In this document: one piece after another, positions 1-6,631 of the stretch
How the letters are laid out: each line of letters begins with the position of its first letter
How positions within the stretch are numbered: the stretch's first letter is position 1
From: Crocinitomicaceae bacterium
Lineage (GTDB): Bacteria > Bacteroidota > Bacteroidia > Flavobacteriales_D > Crocinitomicaceae
Length of the DNA: 16,637 nucleotides
Direction of reading: 5' to 3'
Assembly (NCBI GenBank): GCA_015662935.1
Contig: DQTF01000249.1
Span: forward strand, 1 to 16,637
Notes under the pieces: model-generated
What the model saw: the letters and a program-made list of their open reading frames with translations, nothing else
The model's database searches: none
What the model was told of the DNA's origin: nothing
Made by a program: the position numbers and the translations under genes

Positions 1-367
1 AGTAGATGCTGAAATGAAACCTGCTCCCAAAATCTTTAAGCAGGATTGCAAAATTGATTTCTCAAATGATGTTCAAACAGTGCATAATTTCTGCAGAGGA
101 CTCTCCCCCTATCCTGCTTCTTGGTGTACCTTATACAATAAGGATAAGAATGAAAGCAAAACGTACAAGTTATTTGCAAGCGAAAAAACAGGCATTGACT
201 CTGTAAACCACATTGCAATTAAAACCACCAAAGAAGGGTTACTATTTCCATGTGCAGATAATTATCTTTTAGTGAAAGAAATTCAGATGGAAGGAAAACG
301 TAAAATGAATTTCAAAGATTTTTTAGCAGGCAATTCTATCGAAAACCTATCTATACTTGAAGCATAG
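1..367 (+). CDS. fmt: Methionyl-tRNA formyltransferase, C-terminal part (5' end outside window)
   Basis: This is the 3' end of a gene that enters from the left; the frame is open from base 2 with no stop, so the Met codon at 14 is internal. The product would formylate Met-tRNA(fMet) for translation initiation in the cytoplasm. The visible part matches the Fmt C-terminal OB-fold domain that binds the tRNA. It begins with an APKIF motif and a DCKIDF segment, then NFCRGLSPYPASW, which is the family's hallmark (usually NFIRGLSPYPAAW), and later LLFPCADNYLLVKEIQMEGK followed by a short final helix. The catalytic formyl-transferase domain lies upstream and cannot be judged. The gene stops 200 bp before the first HU gene and I see no clear terminator between them. 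Confidence 0.9.
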   Translation, partial: VDAEMKPAPKIFKQDCKIDFSNDVQTVHNFCRGLSPYPASWCTLYNKDKNESKTYKLFASEKTGIDSVNHIAIKTTKEGLLFPCADNYLLVKEIQMEGKRKMNFKDFLAGNSIENLSILEA

Positions 368-567
368 AAGATGTTGGTTTTAACGATAAAAACATACCAT
401 CTGTCGAGAACACCTTTAAAAATAGGTATTTAAGGCCTACTTATCAACAAACAACCCTACTTTTCCACAAAACACGCACTTTTTTCGCCATAACACTTGC
501 ACAGTAAGGAAATTCGTATATATTTGTAAGGAATTAATTATTTTAATAAACTAAAATTAAACAAACT
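368..567. other. Intergenic region fmt-HU1 with two DnaA-box-like 9-mers
   Basis: This is a 200-bp non-coding stretch. It holds TTATCAACA at 441-449 and TTTTCCACA at 461-469, both in the same orientation and each one mismatch from the DnaA box TTATCCACA. They lie just upstream of the HU1 promoter (497-526). The base matches are seen directly; a regulatory role for DnaA is speculation. Confidence 0.3.
497..526 (+). promoter_or_regulatory. Bacteroidota-type promoter of HU1
   Basis: A TTG (-33) at 497-499 and TATATTTG (-7, consensus TAnnTTTG) at 519-526 are separated by 19 nt, the spacing known for Bacteroidota housekeeping sigma promoters. The start codon is 41 nt after the -7 box, behind an A-rich leader ending in ACAAACT. 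The same arrangement, also with 19 nt, precedes HU2. Confidence 0.8.
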
Positions 568-840
568 ATGAACAAATCAGAATTAGTTGATGCAATGGCA
601 TCAAACGCTGGATTATCAAAAGCAGACGCAAAAAGAGCATTAGAAGGATTTATTGATGCAACAGGACAAGCATTAAAGAAAGGTGATAGAATATCTCTAG
701 TAGGATTCGGATCTTTTTCAGTATCTAACCGTGCTGCAAGAATGGGACGTAACCCACAAACAGGAAAAGAAATTAAAATCGCTGCAAAGAACGTTATACG
801 TTTCAAGGCTGGTTCTGATTTATCTTCTAAGGTTAACTAA
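568..840 (+). CDS. hup: HU family DNA-binding protein, copy 1
   Basis: This is a 90-residue histone-like protein of standard HU length. HU dimers bind and bend DNA through two beta arms and compact the nucleoid. The N-terminal helices (MNKSELVDAMA, then LSKADAKRALEGF) are followed by the GFGSF turn at 46-50 and the DNA-binding arm with the family signature region GRNPQTGKEI (60-69), including the proline that intercalates at the kink. The C-terminal helix starts near KAGSDL. It differs from copy 2 at 13 of 90 residues (4, 13, 29, 30, 32-35, 41, 42, 77, 78, 87), with eight of these between 29 and 42. The gene is monocistronic, having its own promoter and terminator. The identification is secure; whether the two copies have separate roles is unknown. 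Confidence 0.96.
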   Translation: MNKSELVDAMASNAGLSKADAKRALEGFIDATGQALKKGDRISLVGFGSFSVSNRAARMGRNPQTGKEIKIAAKNVIRFKAGSDLSSKVN

Positions 841-861
841 GATAACCAATAAAAAAAATAG

Positions 862-886
862 GGGAATCGAAAGGTTCCCTTTTTTT
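862..886 (+). terminator. Rho-independent terminator of HU1
   Basis: GGGAATC (862-868) pairs with GGTTCCC (873-879), with one G-U pair, around a GAAA tetraloop, followed by a run of seven T. An A-run just upstream could extend the stem. The hairpin sequence is the same in the copy after HU2. Confidence 0.9.
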
Positions 887-982
887 ATGGCTAATAGCGA
901 GAGTTACAAACTCAAAAAAATAGATTTTCAATTGAATTTTGTTCTTTTTTGCATAAAATTGACATTTTTTCCTCCGAAACAC

Positions 983-1012
983 TTGTGTAGTAAGGAAATC
1001 CGACTATATTTG
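983..1012 (+). promoter_or_regulatory. Bacteroidota-type promoter of HU2
   Basis: A TTG at 983-985 and TATATTTG at 1005-1012 are separated by 19 nt. The stretch between them (GTAAGGAAAT, shared apart from one base) is largely conserved with the HU1 promoter, so the promoter was duplicated along with the gene. Confidence 0.8.
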
Positions 1013-1052
1013 TATAGAATTAATTATTAACAAACTAAAATAGTAAAACACT

Positions 1053-1325
1053 ATGAACAAAGCAGAATTAGTTGATGCAATGGCATCTAGCGCAGGATTA
1101 TCAAAAGCAGACGCAAAAAGAGCATTAGAAGGATTTCAAGAAGCAGTAACTGATTGCCTAAAAAAAGGTGACAAAGTTTCTCTAGTAGGATTTGGTTCTT
1201 TTTCAGTATCTAACCGTGCTGCAAGAATGGGTCGTAACCCACAAACAGGTAAAGAGATTAAAATCGCTGCTAAGAATGTTGCTAAATTTAAAGCAGGTTC
1301 TGATTTATCTAAGAAGGTTAACTAA
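1053..1325 (+). CDS. hup: HU family DNA-binding protein, copy 2
   Basis: This is a 90-residue HU paralogue, 77/90 identical to copy 1. The beta-arm region from GFGSF to NPQTGKEIKIAAKNV (residues 43-76) is identical in protein sequence, so DNA contacts should be the same. The segment after helix 2 reads QEAVTDCLKKGDKV instead of IDATGQALKKGDRI and introduces a cysteine at position 35. In HU this part lies in the dimer body, so the change may affect which dimers form; that is inference. The gene has its own promoter and terminator and is probably transcribed separately from copy 1. Duplicate HU genes are common in Bacteroidota, but a tandem pair with duplicated control elements points to local duplication or recent gene conversion. 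Confidence 0.96.
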   Translation: MNKAELVDAMASSAGLSKADAKRALEGFQEAVTDCLKKGDKVSLVGFGSFSVSNRAARMGRNPQTGKEIKIAAKNVAKFKAGSDLSKKVN

Positions 1326-1347
1326 GATAAACCAACAAAAAAAATAA

Positions 1348-1372
1348 GGGAATCGAAAGGTTCCCTTTTTTT
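1348..1372 (+). terminator. Rho-independent terminator of HU2
   Basis: GGGAATC (1348-1354), GAAA loop and GGTTCCC (1359-1365) are followed by seven T. It is a copy of the HU1 terminator. The trmH start codon is only 18 nt after the T-run. Confidence 0.9.
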
Positions 1373-1390
1373 ATACCTAATTTTAGCCTT

Positions 1391-2077
1391 ATGAGTATTG
1401 ACGAGAAAGTTTTAGCAGAATTCTACAACATTATCACCGAAAGTAAACAAGATAAATACGATCAAATTGCGTCGGAAAGAACAAAATACTTAACTGTCGT
1501 AATGGAAAGTATTTCTAAAGAACATAATTCTTCAGCAGTGATGAGAACTTGTGATTGTTTTGGAATTCAAGATCTACACACCATCGAAAAAGGGCAAAAA
1601 AAACACGAACCCATGCGAGACATTGCTCTTGGCGCAGGTAATTGGGTTGATTTACACACTTATGATTCTGGGGATAACTCTTCTATTGAATGTCTGAAAA
1701 AACTGAAAAACCAAGGCTATAAGATAGTTGCTACGACTCCACATACAGATATTGATATCAACGACATTGACATAGACCAACCAATTGCCCTCATTTTTGG
1801 AACAGAAAGAACAGGTATATCCAAAGAAGTAGAAGAAATGGCTGACGAATTAGTTAAAATTCCGATGTACGGTTTTACAGAAAGTTTTAACATTAGTGTA
1901 TCTGCAGCTGTTGCATTAAATATTCTTCGTAATAAATTAGAGCACTCAAATACAGAATGGAAACTAACTAAAGATGAGCAAGTTAAATTAAAAATTCAAT
2001 GGAGTAAGAAAATCATTCGTGACGGAGAGAAAGTGGAGAAGGAGATTAGGAGAAGGATAAGTAAAAACAAATTATAG
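1391..2077 (+). CDS. trmH: TrmH/SpoU family tRNA (guanosine-2'-O-)-methyltransferase
   Basis: This 228-residue protein is a SPOUT-fold RNA 2'-O-methyltransferase, most likely the tRNA Gm18 enzyme TrmH, using S-adenosylmethionine in the cytoplasm. Motif 1 is NSSAVMRTCDCFG at 46-58, with the N46 and R52 (catalytic Arg) expected of the family. Motif 2 is ALIFGTERTGIS near 133-144. Motif 3 is IPMYGFTESFNISVSAAVAL at 157-176, and this knot region binds AdoMet. It lacks the N-terminal L30-like domain of RlmB, and its length and the short motif-1 lead-in fit TrmH better. A basic, lysine/arginine-rich C-terminal tail (about 200-228) is usual for TrmH tRNA binding. The ATG lies 5 nt after a TAATTTTA element, so the mRNA may be nearly leaderless. 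Some uncertainty remains over tRNA versus rRNA substrate. Confidence 0.9.
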   Translation: MSIDEKVLAEFYNIITESKQDKYDQIASERTKYLTVVMESISKEHNSSAVMRTCDCFGIQDLHTIEKGQKKHEPMRDIALGAGNWVDLHTYDSGDNSSIECLKKLKNQGYKIVATTPHTDIDINDIDIDQPIALIFGTERTGISKEVEEMADELVKIPMYGFTESFNISVSAAVALNILRNKLEHSNTEWKLTKDEQVKLKIQWSKKIIRDGEKVEKEIRRRISKNKL

Positions 2078-2342
2078 TCAAAAAAAAAAAACAGATGCAC
2101 GAATATATATAGCTTCTATTAATTTTATTGAAATAGATGAACAAACCCTAAAATATTTCAACTTCACATTAAATTCGTCAAGTCATCCTCACTCAAGATT
2201 AAAAAAATTAAAAAAACACATCAGCATATCCGTTCTCTTACCCAATCTAATAAATAATTAAAACATTATCCATACCTCACGATGACAAAAAGAATTATAT
2301 ATTTATATTTGTAAAGCAAAAACAAACTAATAAATAACTATT
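2078..2342. other. AT-rich intergenic region trmH-THX
   Basis: These 265 bp hold an A-run directly after the trmH stop (about 2081-2091) and short AT stretches. I find no ORF worth calling, no tRNA and no clear hairpin terminator for trmH. The only recognisable signal is the THX promoter box near its right end. Confidence 0.5.
2304..2311 (+). promoter_or_regulatory. -7 promoter box of the THX gene
   Basis: TATATTTG matches the Bacteroidota TAnnTTTG box and is followed by GTAAAGC and an A-rich 31-nt leader resembling the HU leaders. No TTG sits at the expected distance upstream (only ATGAC near 2282), so only the -7 box is called. Confidence 0.6.
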
Positions 2343-2621
2343 ATGGGTAAAGGAGATAAAAAATCAAAGAAAGGTAAAAGATCAATGGGATCTTACGGTG
2401 TTTCAAGAAAACGTAAGACTACTGCTCCTACTACCGTTAAACCAAAAGCTAAGAAAAAAGCGGCTCCAAAAGCAAAAGCTACTGAAAAGAAAGCTACAAC
2501 TAAAAAAGTAGCTGCTAAAAAAACAGTAGAGAAAAAGACAACTGTTAAAAAAGCTGCAGCAAAGAAACCCGTAGCTAAAAAAGCAACAACGAAAAAAGCA
2601 AGCCCCAAAAAGGAGGACTAA
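2343..2621 (+). CDS. 30S ribosomal protein THX with histone H1-like Lys-rich tail
   Basis: This is a very basic 92-residue protein. Residues 1-25 (MGKGDKKSKKGK, then GSYGVSRKRK) match the small ribosomal protein bTHX, known from Thermus and Bacteroidota, where the mature protein is about 27 residues and sits in the 30S head against 16S rRNA. Residues 26-45 are a Pro/Lys/Ala linker. Residues 46-90 are nine uninterrupted pentads of the form xxxKK (ATEKK, ATTKK, VAAKK, TVEKK, TTVKK, AAAKK, PVAKK, ATTKK, ASPKK), like the C-terminal tail of histone H1 or Hc1-type bacterial proteins. The protein ends in ED. The gene is monocistronic, with its own promoter box and a strong terminator. The THX core is recognised with good confidence; the tail is probably disordered, and binding of rRNA or DNA by it is inference. 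A homology search restricted by low-complexity filtering may label it histone H1-like instead. Confidence 0.82.
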   Translation: MGKGDKKSKKGKRSMGSYGVSRKRKTTAPTTVKPKAKKKAAPKAKATEKKATTKKVAAKKTVEKKTTVKKAAAKKPVAKKATTKKASPKKED

Positions 2622-2628
2622 TTCATAC

Positions 2629-2656
2629 AATCCCGGTTCTTCCGGGATTTTTTTTT
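2629..2656 (+). terminator. Rho-independent terminator after the THX gene
   Basis: A perfect 8-bp stem AATCCCGG/CCGGGATT with a TTCTT loop runs straight into a T-run to 2656. It separates THX from the serC operon, whose start codon is 23 nt further on. Confidence 0.93.
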
Positions 2657-2679
2657 GACATATTTTAATTTTAGCATTA

Positions 2680-3747
2680 ATGAAACATAATTTCGGTGCA
2701 GGACCATGCATCTTACCGCAGACTGTTTTTAAACAAGCATCAGATGCCGTTTTAGATTTTAACGGACTTTCTCTTTTAGAAGTATCTCATAGAAGTCCTG
2801 ATTTCGTTGAAGTCATGGAAGAAGTACAATCATTAGTAAAAAAAACTCTAAATGTACCTGCAGGGTATTCGGTTTTATTCCTACAAGGTGGAGCTTCTTT
2901 AGGGTTTACAATTACAGCATTAAATATGATGCGTGATTCTAAAAAAGCAGGATACATCAATACTGGAACTTGGGCAAAAGGTGCAATTGCTGAAGCCAAA
3001 GCTGTTGGAATAGATGTTAACGTTTTTGCTTCTTCAGAAGATCAAAACTTTAATTACATCCCAAAGAATTTTACTGTACCTTCAGATGTCGATTTTATTC
3101 ATTACACTTCTAACAATACCATCTTCGGAACTCAATTCAAATCTATTGTAGAAACAAATGCACCCTTAGTTTGCGATATGTCATCTGATATATTCTCACA
3201 AAAAATTGATGTGTCAAAATTTGATATCATATATGCTGGAGCGCAAAAGAATCTAGGTCCTGCTGGGGCAACTCTTTACATTGTGAAAGATGAAATTCTC
3301 GGTAAATCTTCTTCTGAATTCATGCCTAAATATTTGAATTTGAAAAACCATGCAGATAAAGGATCAATGATGAATACTCCACCTGTATTCTCTGTTTACA
3401 CTTCCATGTTAAACTTAAGAAATTTAATCGCAAATGGTGGTGTTGACGCAGCCGCAGAAAGAAATAAAGCGAAGGCAGATTTATTATACAATGAAATTGA
3501 TTCAAATCCACTTTTCAAATCAGCTGTTTCAGGTGAAGATAGATCGTTAATGAACGTTACTTTTTTATTGAATGATGATACACATAAAGGTGCATTTGAT
3601 ACCATGTGGAATGAGGCAGGTATAATTGGACTGAAAGGACATCGTTCTGTTGGTGGCTACCGTGCATCGATGTACAACGCTTTGACAATCGAGAGTGTGC
3701 AAGTGTTGACAGACATTATGAAAGAATTGGGTAGAACAAAAGGATAA
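2680..3747 (+). CDS. serC: Phosphoserine aminotransferase
   Basis: SerC converts 3-phosphohydroxypyruvate and glutamate to O-phosphoserine and 2-oxoglutarate, the second step of serine synthesis; it can also act in PLP synthesis. At 355 residues it is full length. It starts KHNFGAGPCILP, the family's N-terminal signature, followed by EVSHRSPDF (34-42) and the phosphate/cofactor loop LQGGAS (68-73). TGTW (95-98) stacks on PLP. The Schiff-base lysine is K190 in IYAGAQKNLGPAG. The C-terminal GHRSVGGYRASMYNA is the substrate-carboxylate region with conserved arginines. It is the first gene of a dense run: serA starts 22 bp after its stop. The ATG follows a TAATTTTA element by 6 nt, so the transcript may have almost no leader; I see no Shine-Dalgarno site. 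Confidence 0.97.
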   Translation: MKHNFGAGPCILPQTVFKQASDAVLDFNGLSLLEVSHRSPDFVEVMEEVQSLVKKTLNVPAGYSVLFLQGGASLGFTITALNMMRDSKKAGYINTGTWAKGAIAEAKAVGIDVNVFASSEDQNFNYIPKNFTVPSDVDFIHYTSNNTIFGTQFKSIVETNAPLVCDMSSDIFSQKIDVSKFDIIYAGAQKNLGPAGATLYIVKDEILGKSSSEFMPKYLNLKNHADKGSMMNTPPVFSVYTSMLNLRNLIANGGVDAAAERNKAKADLLYNEIDSNPLFKSAVSGEDRSLMNVTFLLNDDTHKGAFDTMWNEAGIIGLKGHRSVGGYRASMYNALTIESVQVLTDIMKELGRTKG

Positions 3748-3769
3748 ATCACATTAGAAATTATACATA

Positions 3770-4726
3770 ATGAAAGTATTAGCAAACGATGGCGTTTCTG
3801 CCTCAGGAATTCAAGCACTAACAAGCGCTGGTTATACAGTAATTACGGATAAAGTTGAACAAGATAATCTAGTTGATTACATCAATTCTGAAAACATTGA
3901 AATTCTTCTAGTAAGAAGTGCAACAACCGCTAGAAAAGAATTAATTGATGCTTGTCCAAATTTAAAACTAATTGGACGTGGTGGTGTTGGAATGGACAAC
4001 ATTGATGTTCAGTACGCTAGAGATATCGGCAGAACAGTTATCAATACTCCTGGAGCATCTTCGCAATCAGTTGCGGAAATGGTTATGGGACATCTTTTTG
4101 CTATTTCTCGCTCTCTTCATGATTCTTACAAGAATATGGAGGATGGAGATTTTAAAACCTTGAAAAAGAAATACGGTAAAGGGGTTGAACTTCGAGGAAA
4201 GAATTTAACCATTATCGGATTTGGAAGAATTGGACAAAGCTTAGCTAAATATGCGATTGGTTGCGGAATGAATGTTACTGCTGTCGATTTATTTGCTAAT
4301 ACAACCAACTTGACAATAGAATTAGGAAACAATGCTTCTGCAAAAGTAGAAATCACTCCTATTAAATCTGTAATGGATGGAATTAAAGACGCTGATTACA
4401 TCTCTTTACACGTTCCTAAACAAGACAACGGTTCAGCCGTAATTGGAACCGCAGAATTTGATGCAATGAAAGAAAACGTAAGACTAGTCAATGCTGCCAG
4501 AGGTGGTGTGATTGATGAAGATGCGTTACTTGTTGCTTTAGAGAGTGGAAAAGTGGCTGCTTGCGCCTTGGACGTTTATGAAAACGAACCTAATCCGCGC
4601 AAAGATTTATTGAGTCATCCTAATATCGCTTGTACTCCACACGTTGGAGCAGCAACGGTAGAAGCACAAGATCGCATCGGAACTGAATTGGCTGATACAA
4701 TTATTGCTAAATTTGGCGTTCAGTAA
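3770..4726 (+). CDS. serA: D-3-phosphoglycerate dehydrogenase (short form, no ACT domain)
   Basis: SerA oxidises 3-phosphoglycerate with NAD+ to 3-phosphohydroxypyruvate, the substrate of the neighbouring SerC, so the first two steps of serine synthesis are encoded together. The 318-residue protein is a D-isomer-specific 2-hydroxyacid dehydrogenase. GRGGVGMDNID (69-79) precedes the Rossmann loop GFGRIG (150-155), with D173 at the end of the second strand, which favours NAD over NADP. The catalytic triad is visible: R244 in NAARGG, E273 in DVYENEP, and H291 in TPHVGAA. The regulatory ACT domain of E. coli SerA and the ASB domain of the longest forms are absent, so serine feedback through ACT is not expected. 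The substrate assignment rests on the serC linkage; the fold alone would allow other 2-hydroxyacids. Confidence 0.93.
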   Translation: MKVLANDGVSASGIQALTSAGYTVITDKVEQDNLVDYINSENIEILLVRSATTARKELIDACPNLKLIGRGGVGMDNIDVQYARDIGRTVINTPGASSQSVAEMVMGHLFAISRSLHDSYKNMEDGDFKTLKKKYGKGVELRGKNLTIIGFGRIGQSLAKYAIGCGMNVTAVDLFANTTNLTIELGNNASAKVEITPIKSVMDGIKDADYISLHVPKQDNGSAVIGTAEFDAMKENVRLVNAARGGVIDEDALLVALESGKVAACALDVYENEPNPRKDLLSHPNIACTPHVGAATVEAQDRIGTELADTIIAKFGVQ

Positions 4727-4739
4727 TTGAGTAAATTCT

Positions 4740-5975
4740 ATGACAAAAATAAGTTCTTTTAAGGCCATTCGCCCTACAAGAGATAAGGTGCATTTTGTTG
4801 CGGCTAAGCCATTCTATGCATATGATAAAAATGTATTAGAAGCTATCTTACAAGCAAATCCTTATTCATTTTTACATATTATCAACCCAGAATTTGGACC
4901 TGTACCTACACAACCAAATTCTGAAGAACGTTTTAAGTTAATTCATGATGCTTATGAAAAATTTAAAGAAGATGGTATTTTCATCCAAGATACCGAAGCA
5001 TCTATTTATTTATACCGACAAACGAAAAACAATCACGAATACCTTGGAATAATTGCTGGTGCAAGCATTGACGAATACAATAACAATCAAATTAAAGTCC
5101 ACGAAGCAACCTTAACAAGTCGTGAAGAAATGTTTACCAACTATTTAGATTTAGTCGGCTACAACGCAGAACCTGTACTCCTCTCCTATTCTGACAAAGA
5201 TCATTCAATCGATGCAATTCTTGATCATAAAGTTTTGGAACGTCCTGAATATGAATTCTCTACAATGGACACCATCAAGCATGAATTGTGGATTTTATCC
5301 AAAGATGAAGAACAAGCCATCAAAGAATCATTTGAAAAATTGGACGCTGTATATATTGCAGATGGTCACCACAGAATTGCTTCTTCAGCAGGTTTAAAAA
5401 GAAAAAGAAATCAATTAGGTCTTCAGAGAAATGGTAATGAAGATAATTTTTTAGCTTTTTTTATCAACGAAAATAGATTAGAAATACTGGAATTTAACAG
5501 GCTCGTCAAAACCTTGAATAACCATTCAATAGAAGATATAATTGAACTTCTTTCTGAGAATTTTGATGTGCAAAAATTGGATAAAGCAAAGAAACCAATG
5601 AAGCACAACGAGTTTTCCATGTGTATAGATAACAACTGGTACTCAGTTATTTGCAAAGAAAAAATCATTCACCAAGAGCATCCTGTAAAATCACTGGACG
5701 CTGAAATCTTGACACAATATATCCTCGACCCAATTTTTGGAATTAAAGATTTAAAGAACGATACTAACATTGATTTTATCAGTGGTGATCATCCGGTAGA
5801 AGAGTTCTCCAACAAGATGCAAAAAAGAGGGTTTAAAATTGGCTTTGTTCTTTACCCCATCAATATTGAAGAAATCAAACGCGTGGCAGATAACAATATG
5901 GTTATGCCACCTAAATCGACTTGGATAGAACCAAAATTGCGTTCTGGATTAACAATTTATAATCTAAACGAATGA
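4740..5975 (+). CDS. DUF1015 family protein in the serine operon
   Basis: This 411-residue cytoplasmic protein belongs to the DUF1015 family, whose function I do not know. Family landmarks are an N-terminal FKAIRPTRDKV segment (7-17), a HEATLTSREE motif (121-130, HE.TL in relatives), the highly conserved IADGHHRIASS (206-216), and a C-terminal MPPKSTWIEPKLRSGL stretch. The paired histidines after DG look like catalytic or metal/phosphate ligands, but this is inference. It starts 13 bp after serA and its stop overlaps the yggS start by 4 nt (ATGA), so it is co-transcribed and probably translationally coupled with serine and PLP genes. Linkage to serC-serA is also, to my knowledge, frequent in Bacteroidota. 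No serB phosphatase gene is present here. Confidence 0.88.
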   Translation: MTKISSFKAIRPTRDKVHFVAAKPFYAYDKNVLEAILQANPYSFLHIINPEFGPVPTQPNSEERFKLIHDAYEKFKEDGIFIQDTEASIYLYRQTKNNHEYLGIIAGASIDEYNNNQIKVHEATLTSREEMFTNYLDLVGYNAEPVLLSYSDKDHSIDAILDHKVLERPEYEFSTMDTIKHELWILSKDEEQAIKESFEKLDAVYIADGHHRIASSAGLKRKRNQLGLQRNGNEDNFLAFFINENRLEILEFNRLVKTLNNHSIEDIIELLSENFDVQKLDKAKKPMKHNEFSMCIDNNWYSVICKEKIIHQEHPVKSLDAEILTQYILDPIFGIKDLKNDTNIDFISGDHPVEEFSNKMQKRGFKIGFVLYPINIEEIKRVADNNMVMPPKSTWIEPKLRSGLTIYNLNE

Positions 5976-6631
5976 TTAAGGAGAATTTAAAAGCCGTACG
6001 TGTAAATATACCTACAGATGTCACATTGGTTGCCGTTTCTAAAACAAAACCAATTGAGGACATCTTAGAAGCTTATGCTGAAGGTCAACGAATCTTTGGA
6101 GAAAACAAAGTTCAAGAATTGGTTGATAAATACGAAGTTCTCCCAAAAGACATTGAATGGCATTTAATTGGACATTTACAAACCAATAAAGTTAAATACA
6201 TTGCTCCTTTTGTTTCATTAATCCACGCAGTTGACAGCTTAAAATTGCTCAAGGAAATTAACAAGCAAGCGAAAAAAAACGGAAGAACAATCGATTGCTT
6301 ATTGCAATTTCACATTGCGCAAGAGTCTTCTAAATTTGGTTTATCCTTCGAATATGCTCGTGAAATACTAGAATCAAATGAGTTTGTAGAATTGCAAAAC
6401 ATCTCTATCGCAGGAGTTATGGGAATGGCAACTTTTACCAATAATGAAGAAAAAATCCGAGAAGAATTCCAAGCTCTTGAAAATTATTTCAATGTACTTA
6501 AGAGTCATTATTTTAAATTTAACAATCACTTCCAACACATCTCAATGGGCATGAGTGGTGACTATCAAATTGCCATCGATGAAGGCAGCACAATGGTGAG
6601 AGTAGGGAGTTCAATTTTTGGATCAAGATGA
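5972..6631 (+). CDS. yggS: YggS family pyridoxal phosphate homeostasis protein
   Basis: This 219-residue protein (family usually about 225-235) is the single-domain alanine-racemase-fold protein known as YggS, YlmE or PLPBP, which binds PLP without known catalytic turnover and keeps vitamin B6 and amino/keto acid pools balanced. The PLP lysine is K24 in LVAVSKTKP. FGENKVQE (42-49), EWHLIGHLQTNK (62-73) and the C-terminal MGMSGDYQIAIDEGST, which binds the phosphate, are all present, as is the final RVGSSIFG. Both ends overlap neighbours by 4 nt (ATGA at 5972-5975 and at 6628-6631). Its place after serC, a PLP enzyme, suggests a link to cofactor supply for serine synthesis; this link is inference. 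Confidence 0.95.
   Translation: MIKENLKAVRVNIPTDVTLVAVSKTKPIEDILEAYAEGQRIFGENKVQELVDKYEVLPKDIEWHLIGHLQTNKVKYIAPFVSLIHAVDSLKLLKEINKQAKKNGRTIDCLLQFHIAQESSKFGLSFEYAREILESNEFVELQNISIAGVMGMATFTNNEEKIREEFQALENYFNVLKSHYFKFNNHFQHISMGMSGDYQIAIDEGSTMVRVGSSIFGSR

Larger units (their letters stand above)
475..887 (+). repeat. Tandem cassette copy 1: promoter, HU gene, terminator
   Basis: This is the first of two direct repeats offset by 485-486 bp. The similarity covers the whole transcription unit: the -33/-7 promoter, the leader with GAATTAATTATT, the 90-codon HU gene, and the GAAA-loop terminator. The left edge is approximate because similarity fades around 475-490. Confidence 0.85.
961..1373 (+). 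repeat. Tandem cassette copy 2: promoter, HU gene, terminator
   Basis: This is the second direct repeat of the HU transcription unit. The roughly 75 bp between the copies (887-960) is not repeated and holds no supported gene. Long stretches of coding sequence are nearly identical, with only scattered third-position changes, while codons 29-42 are strongly diverged. Confidence 0.85.

Noticed and set aside
420..443. Imperfect hairpin around TAGG...CCTA after fmt as a terminator
   Set aside because: Only a 4-bp core stem, with no T-run downstream.
901..913. GAGTT-ACA-AACTC hairpin between the HU cassettes
   Set aside because: A 5-bp stem without a T-run on either strand in the right position; HU1 already has a strong terminator just upstream.
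731..1030. 99-codon + strand ORF overlapping the end of HU1
   Set aside because: It is out of frame with HU1, crosses the terminator and the HU2 promoter, and its protein is low-complexity with no family resemblance.
2610..2616. AAGGAGG, a perfect Shine-Dalgarno-like sequence
   Set aside because: It lies inside the last codons of the THX gene and about 60 nt before the serC start, with a terminator in between. No start codon sits at the right distance and Bacteroidota rarely use such sites.
2393..2711. Minus-strand ORFs opposite the THX tail (rich in Phe/Ala or Phe/Cys/Ser)
   Set aside because: They are antisense shadows of the Lys-rich pentads (AAA gives TTT) and have no start context or promoter.
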